Below are positions 42,938-51,135 of a DNA stretch of 64,000 nt, in pieces. Source of the DNA: Croceivirga sp. Lineage in GTDB: Bacteria; Bacteroidota; Bacteroidia; Flavobacteriales; Flavobacteriaceae. Both the position numbers and the translations under genes were made by a program. The notes under the pieces are model-generated. The model saw nothing but the letters and a program-made list of their open reading frames with translations, did not search any database and had not been told where the DNA came from. The DNA lies in assembly GCA_028284665.1 (NCBI GenBank), contig JANQRG010000038.1, positions 110,364 to 174,363 of the forward strand. Direction: 5' to 3'. How positions within the stretch are numbered: the stretch's first letter is position 1; every line of letters starts with the position of its first letter.

Positions 42938-43423
42938 ATGTTTTTAAAGGAATTTGAAATTCGATGGAGCGATTTAGATGCCAACAGACATTTGGCCAAT
43001 TCTGCCTACATCAACTATATGAGCCATACCCGAATATCTTTTTTAACCGGCATTGGGTTCGGCCATAAACAATTTGTTCACTATGGGATTGGGCCTGTGG
43101 TATTCCATGAGCAAATGTATTACTTCAAAGAAGTGCTCCCGGGAAAACCCATAAAAGTTTCCTTAGAACTGAAAGGGCTAAGCGAAAATGGAATGTTCTT
43201 TGAGTTTCACCACAACTTTTACGATTCCCAGGGCAAACACGTAGCCCACTGCGAGATGATGGGGGCCTGGATTGATATGGAAAAGCGTTCACTTACGGCA
43301 CTTCCTGAGGAAATCCTGGATATCTTCAACGCCCAGGAAAAACCTTCGGATTATAAGGTCTTAACCAAAGCGGATACCCGAAAATTTGCAAAAACCCCAA
43401 AAGACTTACCCGTCACCACTTGA
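42938..43423 (+). CDS. Acyl-CoA thioesterase-like hotdog protein
   Basis: Hotdog-fold protein of 161 aa with the 4HBT-type motif EIRWSDLDANRHLANSAYIN (about residues 6-25) containing the catalytic Asp. It probably hydrolyses an acyl-CoA or acyl carrier protein thioester. Full length for the family, no signal. It is 36 bp before the DUF763 gene in the same direction. Confidence 0.87.
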   Translation: MFLKEFEIRWSDLDANRHLANSAYINYMSHTRISFLTGIGFGHKQFVHYGIGPVVFHEQMYYFKEVLPGKPIKVSLELKGLSENGMFFEFHHNFYDSQGKHVAHCEMMGAWIDMEKRSLTALPEEILDIFNAQEKPSDYKVLTKADTRKFAKTPKDLPVTT

Positions 43424-43459
43424 TTTCGTAATTTTAAGTAGATTAATTTGTATCCCTAA

Positions 43460-44671
43460 ATGCCACGTTCCGGTACTGCTGATTTGACTTTACATGGTGG
43501 ACACGTACCTCCCTGGCTCCTCAATCGTATGAAAGGACTGGCCCTACCCATGGTCGAGGCTATTATTCAAGAACATGGAAAATCCGGGTTTGTGGAGCGG
43601 ATGGCCCATCCGTTTTGGTTTCAAAGTTTTGGCACTGTTATCGGGATGGATTGGAATTCTTCGGGAGTCACTACTACGGTAATGAACGTCCTTAAACAAG
43701 TGATTACACCGGTTTCCAAACAATTGGGCCTTTATGTCTGCGGCGGAAAAGGAAAGCACTCCCTTAAAACCCCAAAAGAGTTAGTAGAAGTAGGGATGCT
43801 CACAGGCCTGAATGGCGATATGCTTGCACGGGCCAGCAAGTTAAGTGCAAAGGTTGACAACACGGCACTTCAAGATGGTTTTCAATTATATATCCATAAT
43901 TTTCTGGTGACCGATGAAGGCGATTGGTGTGTGGTACAACAGGGCATGAACAATAAGAATGGTAAGGCACGTCGTTATCACTGGCACTCCGGAGCAGTAA
44001 ACAATTTTGTAAAAGAACCCCATGCTGCAGTCTGTGGGGAAAACCAGGGAAAAATCCTCAACCTGGTACATCAAGAGGCTGAAAACACGCAAAAGTCCAT
44101 TTTGGAAATTACCAGGGAGCATCCTGATAAACTTGCAAAAGAATTACCACACCTTATTGTACCGAGCTATCATAACATTAAAGCCAAAGATATTGACCTA
44201 AAACGTATGGGTAGTATTTTATGGTTAGCGCAAGAAAATGAAACCCAAAGGTTTGAAGAGTTATTACTATTAAAAGGCTTGGGGCCAAGAACTTTGCAAA
44301 GTCTCACTTTGGTCAGTGAAGTAATTTACGGTACCCCTTCGCGCTTCTCGGACCCTGCACGGTTTGCGTTCGCACACGGCGGCAAAGATGCCACCCCATT
44401 TCCGGTACCTACCAAAGTCTACGATGAGACCATTTCTACTATGAAATCGGCTGTTGAAAAAGCTAAAATCGGACACTCCGACAAACTAAAAGCCATTCAA
44501 AAGTTGACCGAAATGTCGCAGGGGGCGGAGAAAAATTTTGTGCCGAATCAAAACTTCGAGGCGCTGGTGAAAAGGGAAAATGAAGAGTCCTACAAATACG
44601 GCGGGCGAAGTGTATTTGGGTATGCCAAACCGCCCAAAGGCAAACAACTCAATTTGTTTGAAGATCATTAG
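43460..44671 (+). CDS. DUF763 family protein
   Basis: Protein of 403 aa in the DUF763 family. The start RSGTADLTLHGGHVPPWLLN (about 3-22), later GMNNKNGKARRYHWHSG, and a helix-hairpin-helix-like LLLKGLGPRTLQSLTLVSEV (about 271-290) are recognisable. The hairpin suggests contact with nucleic acid, and the N-terminal domain may be catalytic. Function unproven in the family. Its end overlaps the convergent transporter gene by 4 bp. Confidence 0.87.
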   Translation: MPRSGTADLTLHGGHVPPWLLNRMKGLALPMVEAIIQEHGKSGFVERMAHPFWFQSFGTVIGMDWNSSGVTTTVMNVLKQVITPVSKQLGLYVCGGKGKHSLKTPKELVEVGMLTGLNGDMLARASKLSAKVDNTALQDGFQLYIHNFLVTDEGDWCVVQQGMNNKNGKARRYHWHSGAVNNFVKEPHAAVCGENQGKILNLVHQEAENTQKSILEITREHPDKLAKELPHLIVPSYHNIKAKDIDLKRMGSILWLAQENETQRFEELLLLKGLGPRTLQSLTLVSEVIYGTPSRFSDPARFAFAHGGKDATPFPVPTKVYDETISTMKSAVEKAKIGHSDKLKAIQKLTEMSQGAEKNFVPNQNFEALVKRENEESYKYGGRSVFGYAKPPKGKQLNLFEDH

Positions 44672-45567
44672 GATTGAGGGCCCGGTTTCGGACGTTTACT
44701 TGCCAGATAAACTCCCAGTAAGACCAGGGAAGCCGCCAGGATCTTTACGGTGGTAAGCGTATCTTTTCCGGTGATCAAGGCAAAAAGAATCCCAAACAGC
44801 GGTTGTACATAAATAAATGCGCCTATGGTACTGGCTTTTAGCTCGGTCATCGCAAAAATGTTGAACAAATAGGTTAAAAAGGTGGTTCCTATCACCACAA
44901 AAGCCAAAACGCCGTAGGCCCAAAGAGGCATGGTAGCCCACTGTATCTCCAAAAATTCGCCGACAGTGACCGGAAAATTAATGACCACAGCTATGGTAAA
45001 CAGCCACTTCATTAGGGTGAAGGGGTGGTATTTGGAGACTAATTTCTTTGCTACTATAAGATAGCCGGCGTAAGCAAAAGAGTTCACAATAAACAAAGTA
45101 TTGCCCAGCGGGATGTTAGGGGCATCACGCCGCAGTTCAGCACCAAACAGAATAAGTGCCAGTGCCCCCACAAATCCGAGCAGAATCCCAAGACCTTTAT
45201 TTCGGGTAATGCGCTCCTTTAATAAAACAGCACTTAACACAACGACTACGATAGGGCTTATCGTGATCAATACAGCACTGTTGATTGGGGTGGACAATTC
45301 CAATCCTTTAAAAAAGGAAAGCATATTGATTACCATTCCCAGAAGCGCAGCTACCAGAAGGCGTCCCCAATCGCGCATTTCAATTTTTTCTTTCGGGCCA
45401 AAAAAAGAAATGCCCCAAAAAAGGATAGCGGCCCCTACAACGCGCAGAAAGATAAACCCAAAAGGTTTGATATAGATGGGCATCACTCCTTTGGCCAGTG
45501 TATGGTTAATCCCATAGATCGTGGTGGCGCCTATGGCGGCTAACAAGGCCAAAGATCGTTTGCTCAT
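44668..45567 (-). CDS. EamA family (DMT) transporter
   Basis: Inner-membrane transporter of 299 aa with about ten hydrophobic helices arranged as two EamA halves. The first opens AAIGATTIYGINHTLAKGVM and the second NTLFIVNSFAYAGYLIVAKK. Such proteins export or import small metabolites, and the substrate is not predictable. It overlaps the ArsC-like gene by 4 bp, so the two are co-transcribed. Confidence 0.9.
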   Translation of the reverse strand: MSKRSLALLAAIGATTIYGINHTLAKGVMPIYIKPFGFIFLRVVGAAILFWGISFFGPKEKIEMRDWGRLLVAALLGMVINMLSFFKGLELSTPINSAVLITISPIVVVVLSAVLLKERITRNKGLGILLGFVGALALILFGAELRRDAPNIPLGNTLFIVNSFAYAGYLIVAKKLVSKYHPFTLMKWLFTIAVVINFPVTVGEFLEIQWATMPLWAYGVLAFVVIGTTFLTYLFNIFAMTELKASTIGAFIYVQPLFGILFALITGKDTLTTVKILAASLVLLGVYLASKRPKPGPQS

Positions 45568-45917
45568 CCGTGTAACACAGCTTTAGCCCCTTCTACCTGC
45601 TTTTTGGCATTACCGATAAAAATTTGAGCATTGGCGACTACCACAGGTCGTTTTAAAAAGGTATAATGCTCCAAAATAAGGTTTTTGTAGTCCTCCTCAC
45701 CCAGTTCCTGGTTGTTGAGCCCGCGTTGCCTAAAAAGCATAGCACGACGGCTAAAAAGGGATTCGTACGAATCCGTCAAAGCGCGCATTTCTTCCAGTTC
45801 TTCCGGAGTTATCCCTTTCGACTTAATTTCTCTCAATTCGACCCCATCCAAAGGTTGAAGTTCAGCCAATATTTTCTGACAGGTTTTACAGGTTTCCAGG
45901 TGATAGATCTTTTTCAT
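45564..45917 (-). CDS. ArsC-family thioredoxin-fold protein
   Basis: Protein of 117 aa in the ArsC/Spx superfamily. I start at MKKIYHLETCKTCQKILAEL (45917), whose CKTC is a CxxC redox pair near the N-terminus. RRAMLFRQRG and FLKRPVVVANAQIFIGNAKK at the C-terminus fit the family pattern, including the conserved RP. It could reduce arsenate or another thiol substrate. No arsenic genes lie nearby, so this is open. Confidence 0.82.
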   Translation of the reverse strand: MKKIYHLETCKTCQKILAELQPLDGVELREIKSKGITPEELEEMRALTDSYESLFSRRAMLFRQRGLNNQELGEEDYKNLILEHYTFLKRPVVVANAQIFIGNAKKQVEGAKAVLHG

Positions 45918-45971
45918 TGTTGAAGTGTTTTGAAGAAAGTGCAAAGAACGATAATTCCTCTTGAATCCATC

Positions 45972-46664
45972 TCAGTTTAATGCAAAATCAACCGTAGCTT
46001 TGGAATGGATCATCGTAGTATCAAAGGTAGGGAGGGTTACTGCTGAATCGGGAATTAGAATGGGCAACTCGGTGCACCCTAAAATCACACCCTCAATACC
46101 TTGCGCTTGTAGTTTTTTAATGATACGAATGCATTCCTCCTTTGCTGCTGTTGAGAACGCTCCTTTTACCAATTCATTATAGATCAGATCCTGAAGATAG
46201 TCCCGCTCATTGGTATTCGGAACAACTACTTCCAAATCAAATTCATCCTGCAAAATCCCGGTATAAAAATCTTTTTCCATCGTAAACCGGGTACCCAACA
46301 AGCCCACTTTTTTGATACCCCTGGAAACAATCGCATGCCCCGTGGCTCGGGCTATGTGCAAAAATGGTATAGTAATGGCCTTTTCAATGTATGGCGCTAC
46401 CAAATGAATCGTATTGGTTCCGAGCACCACAATATCCGCTCCAGCATCTTCCAGTCTTTTCGCTTCCATAGCCATCTGTTCCCCGATTTCGCTCCAATTG
46501 TCCTCAAAAGACAATTTCTCTATCCCCGCAAAATCAACAGAACTCATAAGAATTTTGGCGGAATGCGCTCCCCCTAATCGTTCAGCTACAAGTTGGTTAA
46601 GATATTCGTAGTAAAACTTGGAGGACTGCCAACTCATCCCTCCAATAAGGCCAATTGTCTTCAT
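45972..46664 (-). CDS. Aspartate/glutamate racemase family protein
   Basis: Protein of 230 aa in the Asp/Glu racemase superfamily (MKTIGLIGGMSWQSSKFYYE, then GVILGCTELPIL near the C-terminus). The second catalytic cysteine is present in GCTE. The first, usually in a CTNT-type motif, is replaced by Gly82 (VVLGTNTIH), so two-base racemisation is doubtful. I use the ATG at 46664. A TTG two codons upstream is the alternative. It stands alone, with 30 bp to the ArsC-like gene. It may act on one enantiomer only or have another role. Confidence 0.82.
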   Translation of the reverse strand: MKTIGLIGGMSWQSSKFYYEYLNQLVAERLGGAHSAKILMSSVDFAGIEKLSFEDNWSEIGEQMAMEAKRLEDAGADIVVLGTNTIHLVAPYIEKAITIPFLHIARATGHAIVSRGIKKVGLLGTRFTMEKDFYTGILQDEFDLEVVVPNTNERDYLQDLIYNELVKGAFSTAAKEECIRIIKKLQAQGIEGVILGCTELPILIPDSAVTLPTFDTTMIHSKATVDFALN

Positions 46665-46845
46665 TTGCAACTATTTTGTTTTGGACATTTCTTCTGCTCC
46701 CAAAATTCGAATTTTATTCAGTATCCGAATGAACATAGCGCCCTTTTTGTGGACTTTAGCATCTTCCACGTAGGACACGCTACAACAGATTGTACTTTCC
46801 ATAATATTTATTTTTCGCTATTTATCGATATGAGTAGTTAAATTT

Positions 46846-47148
46846 TTAGAGGTCTTTCGTTAAGAATGTAATGTATTCCTGAATTACCTTTTCATTCCTT
46901 TTGTAATACGTCCATTTGCCATGACGCGTGGGAATTACAAGATTTGCCTGCTGCATCACCCCGAGGTAAGTAGAAATTGTGGACTGTGAAAGTCCGGCTT
47001 TGTCCTGGATATAGCCAACACATACCCCATCATCAAAATGATCAATTTCCTGATGCGGTGGAAAATTGGCTTCAGGATCTTTCAACCATCGTAAGATTTT
47101 AACACGGGTAGTATTAGAGAGTACCTTGCTAATTTCTACTATATTCAT
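46846..47148 (-). CDS. ArsR-type winged-helix regulator
   Basis: Small DNA-binding regulator of 100 aa, ArsR/SmtB type: VLSNTTRVKILRWL near the start, helix-turn-helix AGLSQSTISTYLGVMQQANL (about 53-72) and wing GKWTYYKRNE. The classical metal-binding ELCVC motif is missing; a lone Cys occurs in DDGVCVGY. It diverges from the DinB gene and shares the repeat at 47164-47197, so it likely represses both. Confidence 0.85.
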   Translation of the reverse strand: MNIVEISKVLSNTTRVKILRWLKDPEANFPPHQEIDHFDDGVCVGYIQDKAGLSQSTISTYLGVMQQANLVIPTRHGKWTYYKRNEKVIQEYITFLTKDL

Positions 47149-47163
47149 GCTACAAATATAGAA

Positions 47164-47197
47164 AACATATTTACATATTTAGAATATTAGATATGTT
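47164..47197. promoter_or_regulatory. Inverted repeat between arsR-like and dinB-like genes
   Basis: AACATAT (47164-47170) and ATATGTT (47191-47197) form a 7-bp dyad over an AT-rich 64-bp divergent intergenic region. It fits an operator for the ArsR-type regulator. The AT-richness weakens the case. Confidence 0.4.
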
Positions 47198-47212
47198 TAA
47201 CTTTCTTTTATC

Positions 47213-47674
47213 ATGGAACAACTTTTTACGATTACCCGACAGCACCGAAAAATACTTTTCAACTACCTCAATACACTTCCGGTCCAACTATTGACAAAAA
47301 TTCCGCAAGGGTTCAACAACAACATTTGGTGGAACATTGCACATGTTGTGGTTACCCAACAAAAGTTGGTATATGGACGTAGTGATCTCCCCCTAAACCT
47401 TCCAGATACATGGGTTAGCGGTTATCAAAAAGGGACTTTTCCCGAGGGCGTGCCTACCAAAGAAGAACAAACAGAACTAAAAGCACTGTTGTTTTCTACT
47501 GTAGAACAAACGGAAAAGGATTATCAAAACAACCGCTTCCAGCACTATGCCTCGTATATGACCTCACCAAAGGTCCCGTTAAACTCGGTTGAGGATGCGA
47601 TAGCCTTCAACGTTTTTCACGAAGGACTACATTTGGGTAGTATTATGGCGCTGGCACGAGCCGTAAAAGTGTAA
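47213..47674 (+). CDS. DinB family protein
   Basis: Four-helix bundle protein of 153 aa of the DinB/YfiT type. His residues at NNNIWWNIAHVVVTQQ (about 38-53) and HEGLHLGSIMALAR (about 138-151) are placed to bind a metal. Family members are thiol-dependent transferases or stress proteins with diverse substrates. It diverges from the ArsR-type gene, which probably regulates it. Confidence 0.87.
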   Translation: MEQLFTITRQHRKILFNYLNTLPVQLLTKIPQGFNNNIWWNIAHVVVTQQKLVYGRSDLPLNLPDTWVSGYQKGTFPEGVPTKEEQTELKALLFSTVEQTEKDYQNNRFQHYASYMTSPKVPLNSVEDAIAFNVFHEGLHLGSIMALARAVKV

Positions 47675-47703
47675 TTTTATCGCAAAATTCCGAACAGAGT
47701 TTC

Positions 47704-48858
47704 ATGAGCAAAAAAGAACTACGTTTTAACAGCAAAACAATTCATGGAGGACAACAACCCGATGCCGCTTACGGAGCGGTGATGCCTCCTATTTATCAAA
47801 CCTCCACCTATGCACAAACCACGCCTGGAGGGCATAAGGGCTACGAGTACTCCAGAAGTGCCAATCCAACACGAACTGCTTTGGAAAATGCTTTAGCCAG
47901 TATTGAAAACGGCAATTACGGGCTTGCTTTCGCCAGTGGCCTCTCGGCCATAGATGCGATAATAAAATTATTAGCCCCCGGCGATGAGGTGATCTCCACG
48001 AACGACTTGTATGGGGGTAGCTACCGCTTATTCCGTCAGGTCTTCGAAAAGTTTGGTATCACCTTTCATTTCATTGGGATGCAGGATGTGGATAGCATTG
48101 CTGAAAAGATTACCCATAAAACCAAACTTATCTGGGTGGAGACCCCAACTAACCCAATGATGAACGTTATTGATATCAAAGCTGTAGCTGCTTTAGCCAA
48201 AGAGAATAAGTTGTTGTTAGCTGTTGACAACACCTTTGCCACCCCTTATCTTCAACGTCCCCTGGATTTAGGAGCTGATATTGTGATGCATTCGGCAACC
48301 AAATATCTGGGCGGTCATAGCGATGTTGTAGTAGGGGCCTTGGTGGTGAAGGACAAAGCGCTAGCTGACAAATTGTATTTCCTTCAAAATGCCAGCGGCG
48401 CAGTTTGTGGCCCTATGGACAGTTTTCTTACGCTTCGCGGCATCAAGACACTCCATGTCCGTATGCAACGTCACAGTGAAAATGGAGCGGCCATTGCCCG
48501 GTATTTACAAGATCACCCGAAAATAGAAAAGGTGTACTGGCCGGGTTTCGAAGATCATCCCAATCACGACATTGCCAAAGCACAAATGGACGATTTTGGC
48601 GGAATGATTTCCTTTATCCCCAAAGGAGGTAGTTTTGAAGATGCCGTCAAAATTGTTGAAGCCCTCAAGGTGTTTACCCTGGCAGAATCCCTGGGCGGGG
48701 TGGAAAGTCTGGCCGGACATCCGGCAAGTATGACCCATGCTAGTATCCCAAAGGAAGAACGTGAAAAAAGCGGCGTAGTAGATGCCCTTATCCGTTTAAG
48801 CGTTGGAATTGAAGACGGCAACGACCTTATTGAAGATCTTGAACAGGCTATCGGATAA
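47704..48858 (+). CDS. Cystathionine gamma-synthase/lyase (PLP enzyme)
   Basis: Cys/Met metabolism PLP enzyme of 384 aa. The start FNSKTIHGGQQPDAAYGAVM, PIYQTSTYAQTTPGG and YEYSRSANPTRTALE are typical, as is the PLP lysine in MHSATKYLGGHSDVV (about residue 201). It makes or breaks cystathionine from homoserine esters and cysteine in methionine/cysteine metabolism. The sequence alone does not separate synthase from lyase. It is 29 bp after dinB. Confidence 0.9.
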   Translation: MSKKELRFNSKTIHGGQQPDAAYGAVMPPIYQTSTYAQTTPGGHKGYEYSRSANPTRTALENALASIENGNYGLAFASGLSAIDAIIKLLAPGDEVISTNDLYGGSYRLFRQVFEKFGITFHFIGMQDVDSIAEKITHKTKLIWVETPTNPMMNVIDIKAVAALAKENKLLLAVDNTFATPYLQRPLDLGADIVMHSATKYLGGHSDVVVGALVVKDKALADKLYFLQNASGAVCGPMDSFLTLRGIKTLHVRMQRHSENGAAIARYLQDHPKIEKVYWPGFEDHPNHDIAKAQMDDFGGMISFIPKGGSFEDAVKIVEALKVFTLAESLGGVESLAGHPASMTHASIPKEEREKSGVVDALIRLSVGIEDGNDLIEDLEQAIG

Positions 48859-48908
48859 ATGAAATTGCAAATTTTTCAAAATTTCCGCATTTAATTTCGG
48901 AAATAACA

Positions 48909-48916
48909 TATTTTTG
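48909..48916 (+). promoter_or_regulatory. Possible -7 promoter element upstream of gdhA
   Basis: TATTTTTG matches the Bacteroidota -7 consensus TAnnTTTG, 70 bp upstream of the gdhA start. A -33 box at correct spacing is not clear. Confidence 0.35.
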
Positions 48917-48986
48917 CCCTCAAATTTCAGAATCGGTAAAAACAACCCTTTTTTAGGGACCAAAACCAATAATTTATCAATCCAGT

Positions 48987-50330
48987 ATGGAAGCAAAGAT
49001 TAAAGCCTTTATGGATGAGGTGAAGATCAGAAATGGTCATGAGTCAGAATTTATCCAGGCGGTGCAAGAAGTAGCAGAAACCGTTATCCCCTATATCGTA
49101 ACACAAGATATTTACCACGGCAAAAACATTTTGCTTCGCATGGTGGAACCGGAACGACTTATCTCTTTTAGAGTTGCTTGGGTGGATGATGATGGGGAAA
49201 TACACGTTAACCGGGGATATCGTATTCAAATGAATTCTGCGATTGGCCCCTATAAAGGGGGGCTGCGCTTCCATCCTACCGTCAATGCAAGTGTATTGAA
49301 ATTTTTAGCCTTTGAACAGGTTTTTAAGAATAGCCTAACCACCCTTCCTATGGGCGGCGGCAAAGGGGGTTCTGACTTTGATCCCAAGGGTAAATCCGAC
49401 GATGAAGTAATGCGTTTTTGCCATGCCTTTATGACCGAACTCTGTCGTCACATCGGGCCCTATACCGATGTTCCTGCCGGAGATATCGGTGTTGGTTCTC
49501 GTGAAATTGGATTTCTTTTCGGGAAGTATAAAAAAATTAAAAACGAATTTACCGGGGTATTGACCGGGAAAGGGCTCACTTGGGGGGGCTCTCTGATTCG
49601 GCCTGAAGCTACGGGCTACGGAACGGTATACTTCGCCGATAGTATGCTAAAAACCCAGGGAGATTCATTTGATGGCAAAAAAGTAGTTATTTCCGGTTCC
49701 GGAAATGTAGCCCAGTACGCTGCGGAAAAAGTCATTCAATTAGGCGGCACTGTATTGACACTTTCTGACTCGGGGGGTTACGTAGTAGATAAAGAAGGTA
49801 TTACTACCGAAAAATTAGCTTGGGTAAAGGACCTCAAAAATAATCGTAGAGGTAGAATTTACGAGTATGCGGAACAATTCCCTAGTGCAGAATACCATAA
49901 GGGCAAAGACCCCTGGGAAGTACCTTGCGATGTAGCCCTACCTTGCGCCACCCAAAACGAGTTGGATGGTAACGATGCTAAAACCCTTTTGAAAAACGGT
50001 TGTATTGCGGTTGCTGAGGGGGCAAATATGCCCTCTACTCCGGAAGCCATACACGCGTTTCATGAAGCAAAGATCCTTTTTGCTCCAGGCAAAGCATCCA
50101 ATGCCGGTGGTGTAGCTACGTCTGGTTTGGAGATGTCACAAAACTCTTTAAGGATTAGTTGGACCCGGGAAGAAGTGGATGAGCGCTTGAAGAGCATTAT
50201 GAATGATATTCATGAATCATGTGTAACCTATGGGAAAGACGAAACAGGCTATTGTAATTATGTAAAAGGGGCCAACATCGCTGGTTTTGTTAAGGTGGCA
50301 GATGCCATGTTAGCCCAGGGAGTGGTCTAG
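48987..50330 (+). CDS. gdhA: NADP-type glutamate dehydrogenase
   Basis: Hexameric glutamate dehydrogenase of 447 aa, which aminates 2-oxoglutarate with ammonium. Catalytic region PMGGGKGGSDFDPKGKSDDE (about 121-140) contains the reactive Lys. Other segments: AIGPYKGGLRFHPTVN, DVPAGDIGVGSREIGFLFG and the Rossmann loop VVISGSGNVAQYAAEK (about 233-248). Length and GSGNVA fit the NADP-dependent bacterial type. It stands alone with its own likely promoter. Confidence 0.96.
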   Translation: MEAKIKAFMDEVKIRNGHESEFIQAVQEVAETVIPYIVTQDIYHGKNILLRMVEPERLISFRVAWVDDDGEIHVNRGYRIQMNSAIGPYKGGLRFHPTVNASVLKFLAFEQVFKNSLTTLPMGGGKGGSDFDPKGKSDDEVMRFCHAFMTELCRHIGPYTDVPAGDIGVGSREIGFLFGKYKKIKNEFTGVLTGKGLTWGGSLIRPEATGYGTVYFADSMLKTQGDSFDGKKVVISGSGNVAQYAAEKVIQLGGTVLTLSDSGGYVVDKEGITTEKLAWVKDLKNNRRGRIYEYAEQFPSAEYHKGKDPWEVPCDVALPCATQNELDGNDAKTLLKNGCIAVAEGANMPSTPEAIHAFHEAKILFAPGKASNAGGVATSGLEMSQNSLRISWTREEVDERLKSIMNDIHESCVTYGKDETGYCNYVKGANIAGFVKVADAMLAQGVV

Positions 50331-50414
50331 ACAACAGGATTCGCTAAACAATTGGTTTGCCAGTTGGACAAAGCGAAATAAATTTATGGTCAGCTATTAC
50401 CTCTAGCATTAATT

Positions 50415-51134
50415 ATGACCGTAACCACTAAATCCATTGTCCTTTCTGCAATCAAATACGGGGATACCAGCCTTATTGTAAAGGCATTTACTGCTTCGGA
50501 TGGGGTAAAATCCTATTTGCTGAGAGGTGTACTTACTTCCAGAAAAGGGAAAGTCCGGGCGGGACTTTTTCAACCCTTGATGCAACTGGAAATTGTAGCC
50601 ACCCACAAAAACAAGGGGACTTTGGAGCGTATACGAGAAGCCAAAGTAGTGTATCCCTATAAGACACTACATACTGAAATTATCAAAAACAGTATTGTGT
50701 TATTTTTGGCCGAAATCCTGAACAATGTCATCCAGGAAGAAGAAAAAAACATCTCGCTTTTCAATTACCTGGAGTATGCACTACATTGGTTAGACATGAA
50801 TGATCAAATTTCTAACTTTCACCTGCTCTTTCTTATTCAACTTACCTCTTATTTAGGGTTTTATCCGGACGTATCTGATAAAGAACTACCTTGTTTTGAT
50901 CTCCTGGAAGGAAATTTTACGAATAGGCCTTCCTTAAATCCTGTTCTGGATGGCGATCTATTGGATTACTTCAAAAGGTTTTTAGGCATAAATTTTGATG
51001 CAATTTTCTCTATAAAAATGACCAAGCCCCTTCGCCGGGAATTGTTGAAAAAAGTGCTTCTGTATTTTGAATTACATTTGCACGGATTTAAAACGCCCCG
51101 GTCTCTTGCGATTTTAAATGCAGTTTTTAATTAA
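50415..51134 (+). CDS. recO: DNA repair protein RecO
   Basis: RecO of 239 aa, which loads RecA in the RecFOR recombination-repair pathway. N-terminal OB-fold VLSAIKYGDTSLIVKAFTAS (about 10-29), with RGVLTSRKGKVRAGLFQPL, and a C-terminal helical domain (FHLLFLIQLTSYLGFYPDVS). The usual C-terminal cysteines are mostly missing, as in many Bacteroidota RecO. It abuts the TonB receptor gene (1 bp). No link in function is implied. Confidence 0.93.
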   Translation: MTVTTKSIVLSAIKYGDTSLIVKAFTASDGVKSYLLRGVLTSRKGKVRAGLFQPLMQLEIVATHKNKGTLERIREAKVVYPYKTLHTEIIKNSIVLFLAEILNNVIQEEEKNISLFNYLEYALHWLDMNDQISNFHLLFLIQLTSYLGFYPDVSDKELPCFDLLEGNFTNRPSLNPVLDGDLLDYFKRFLGINFDAIFSIKMTKPLRRELLKKVLLYFELHLHGFKTPRSLAILNAVFN

Positions 51135-51135
51135 T

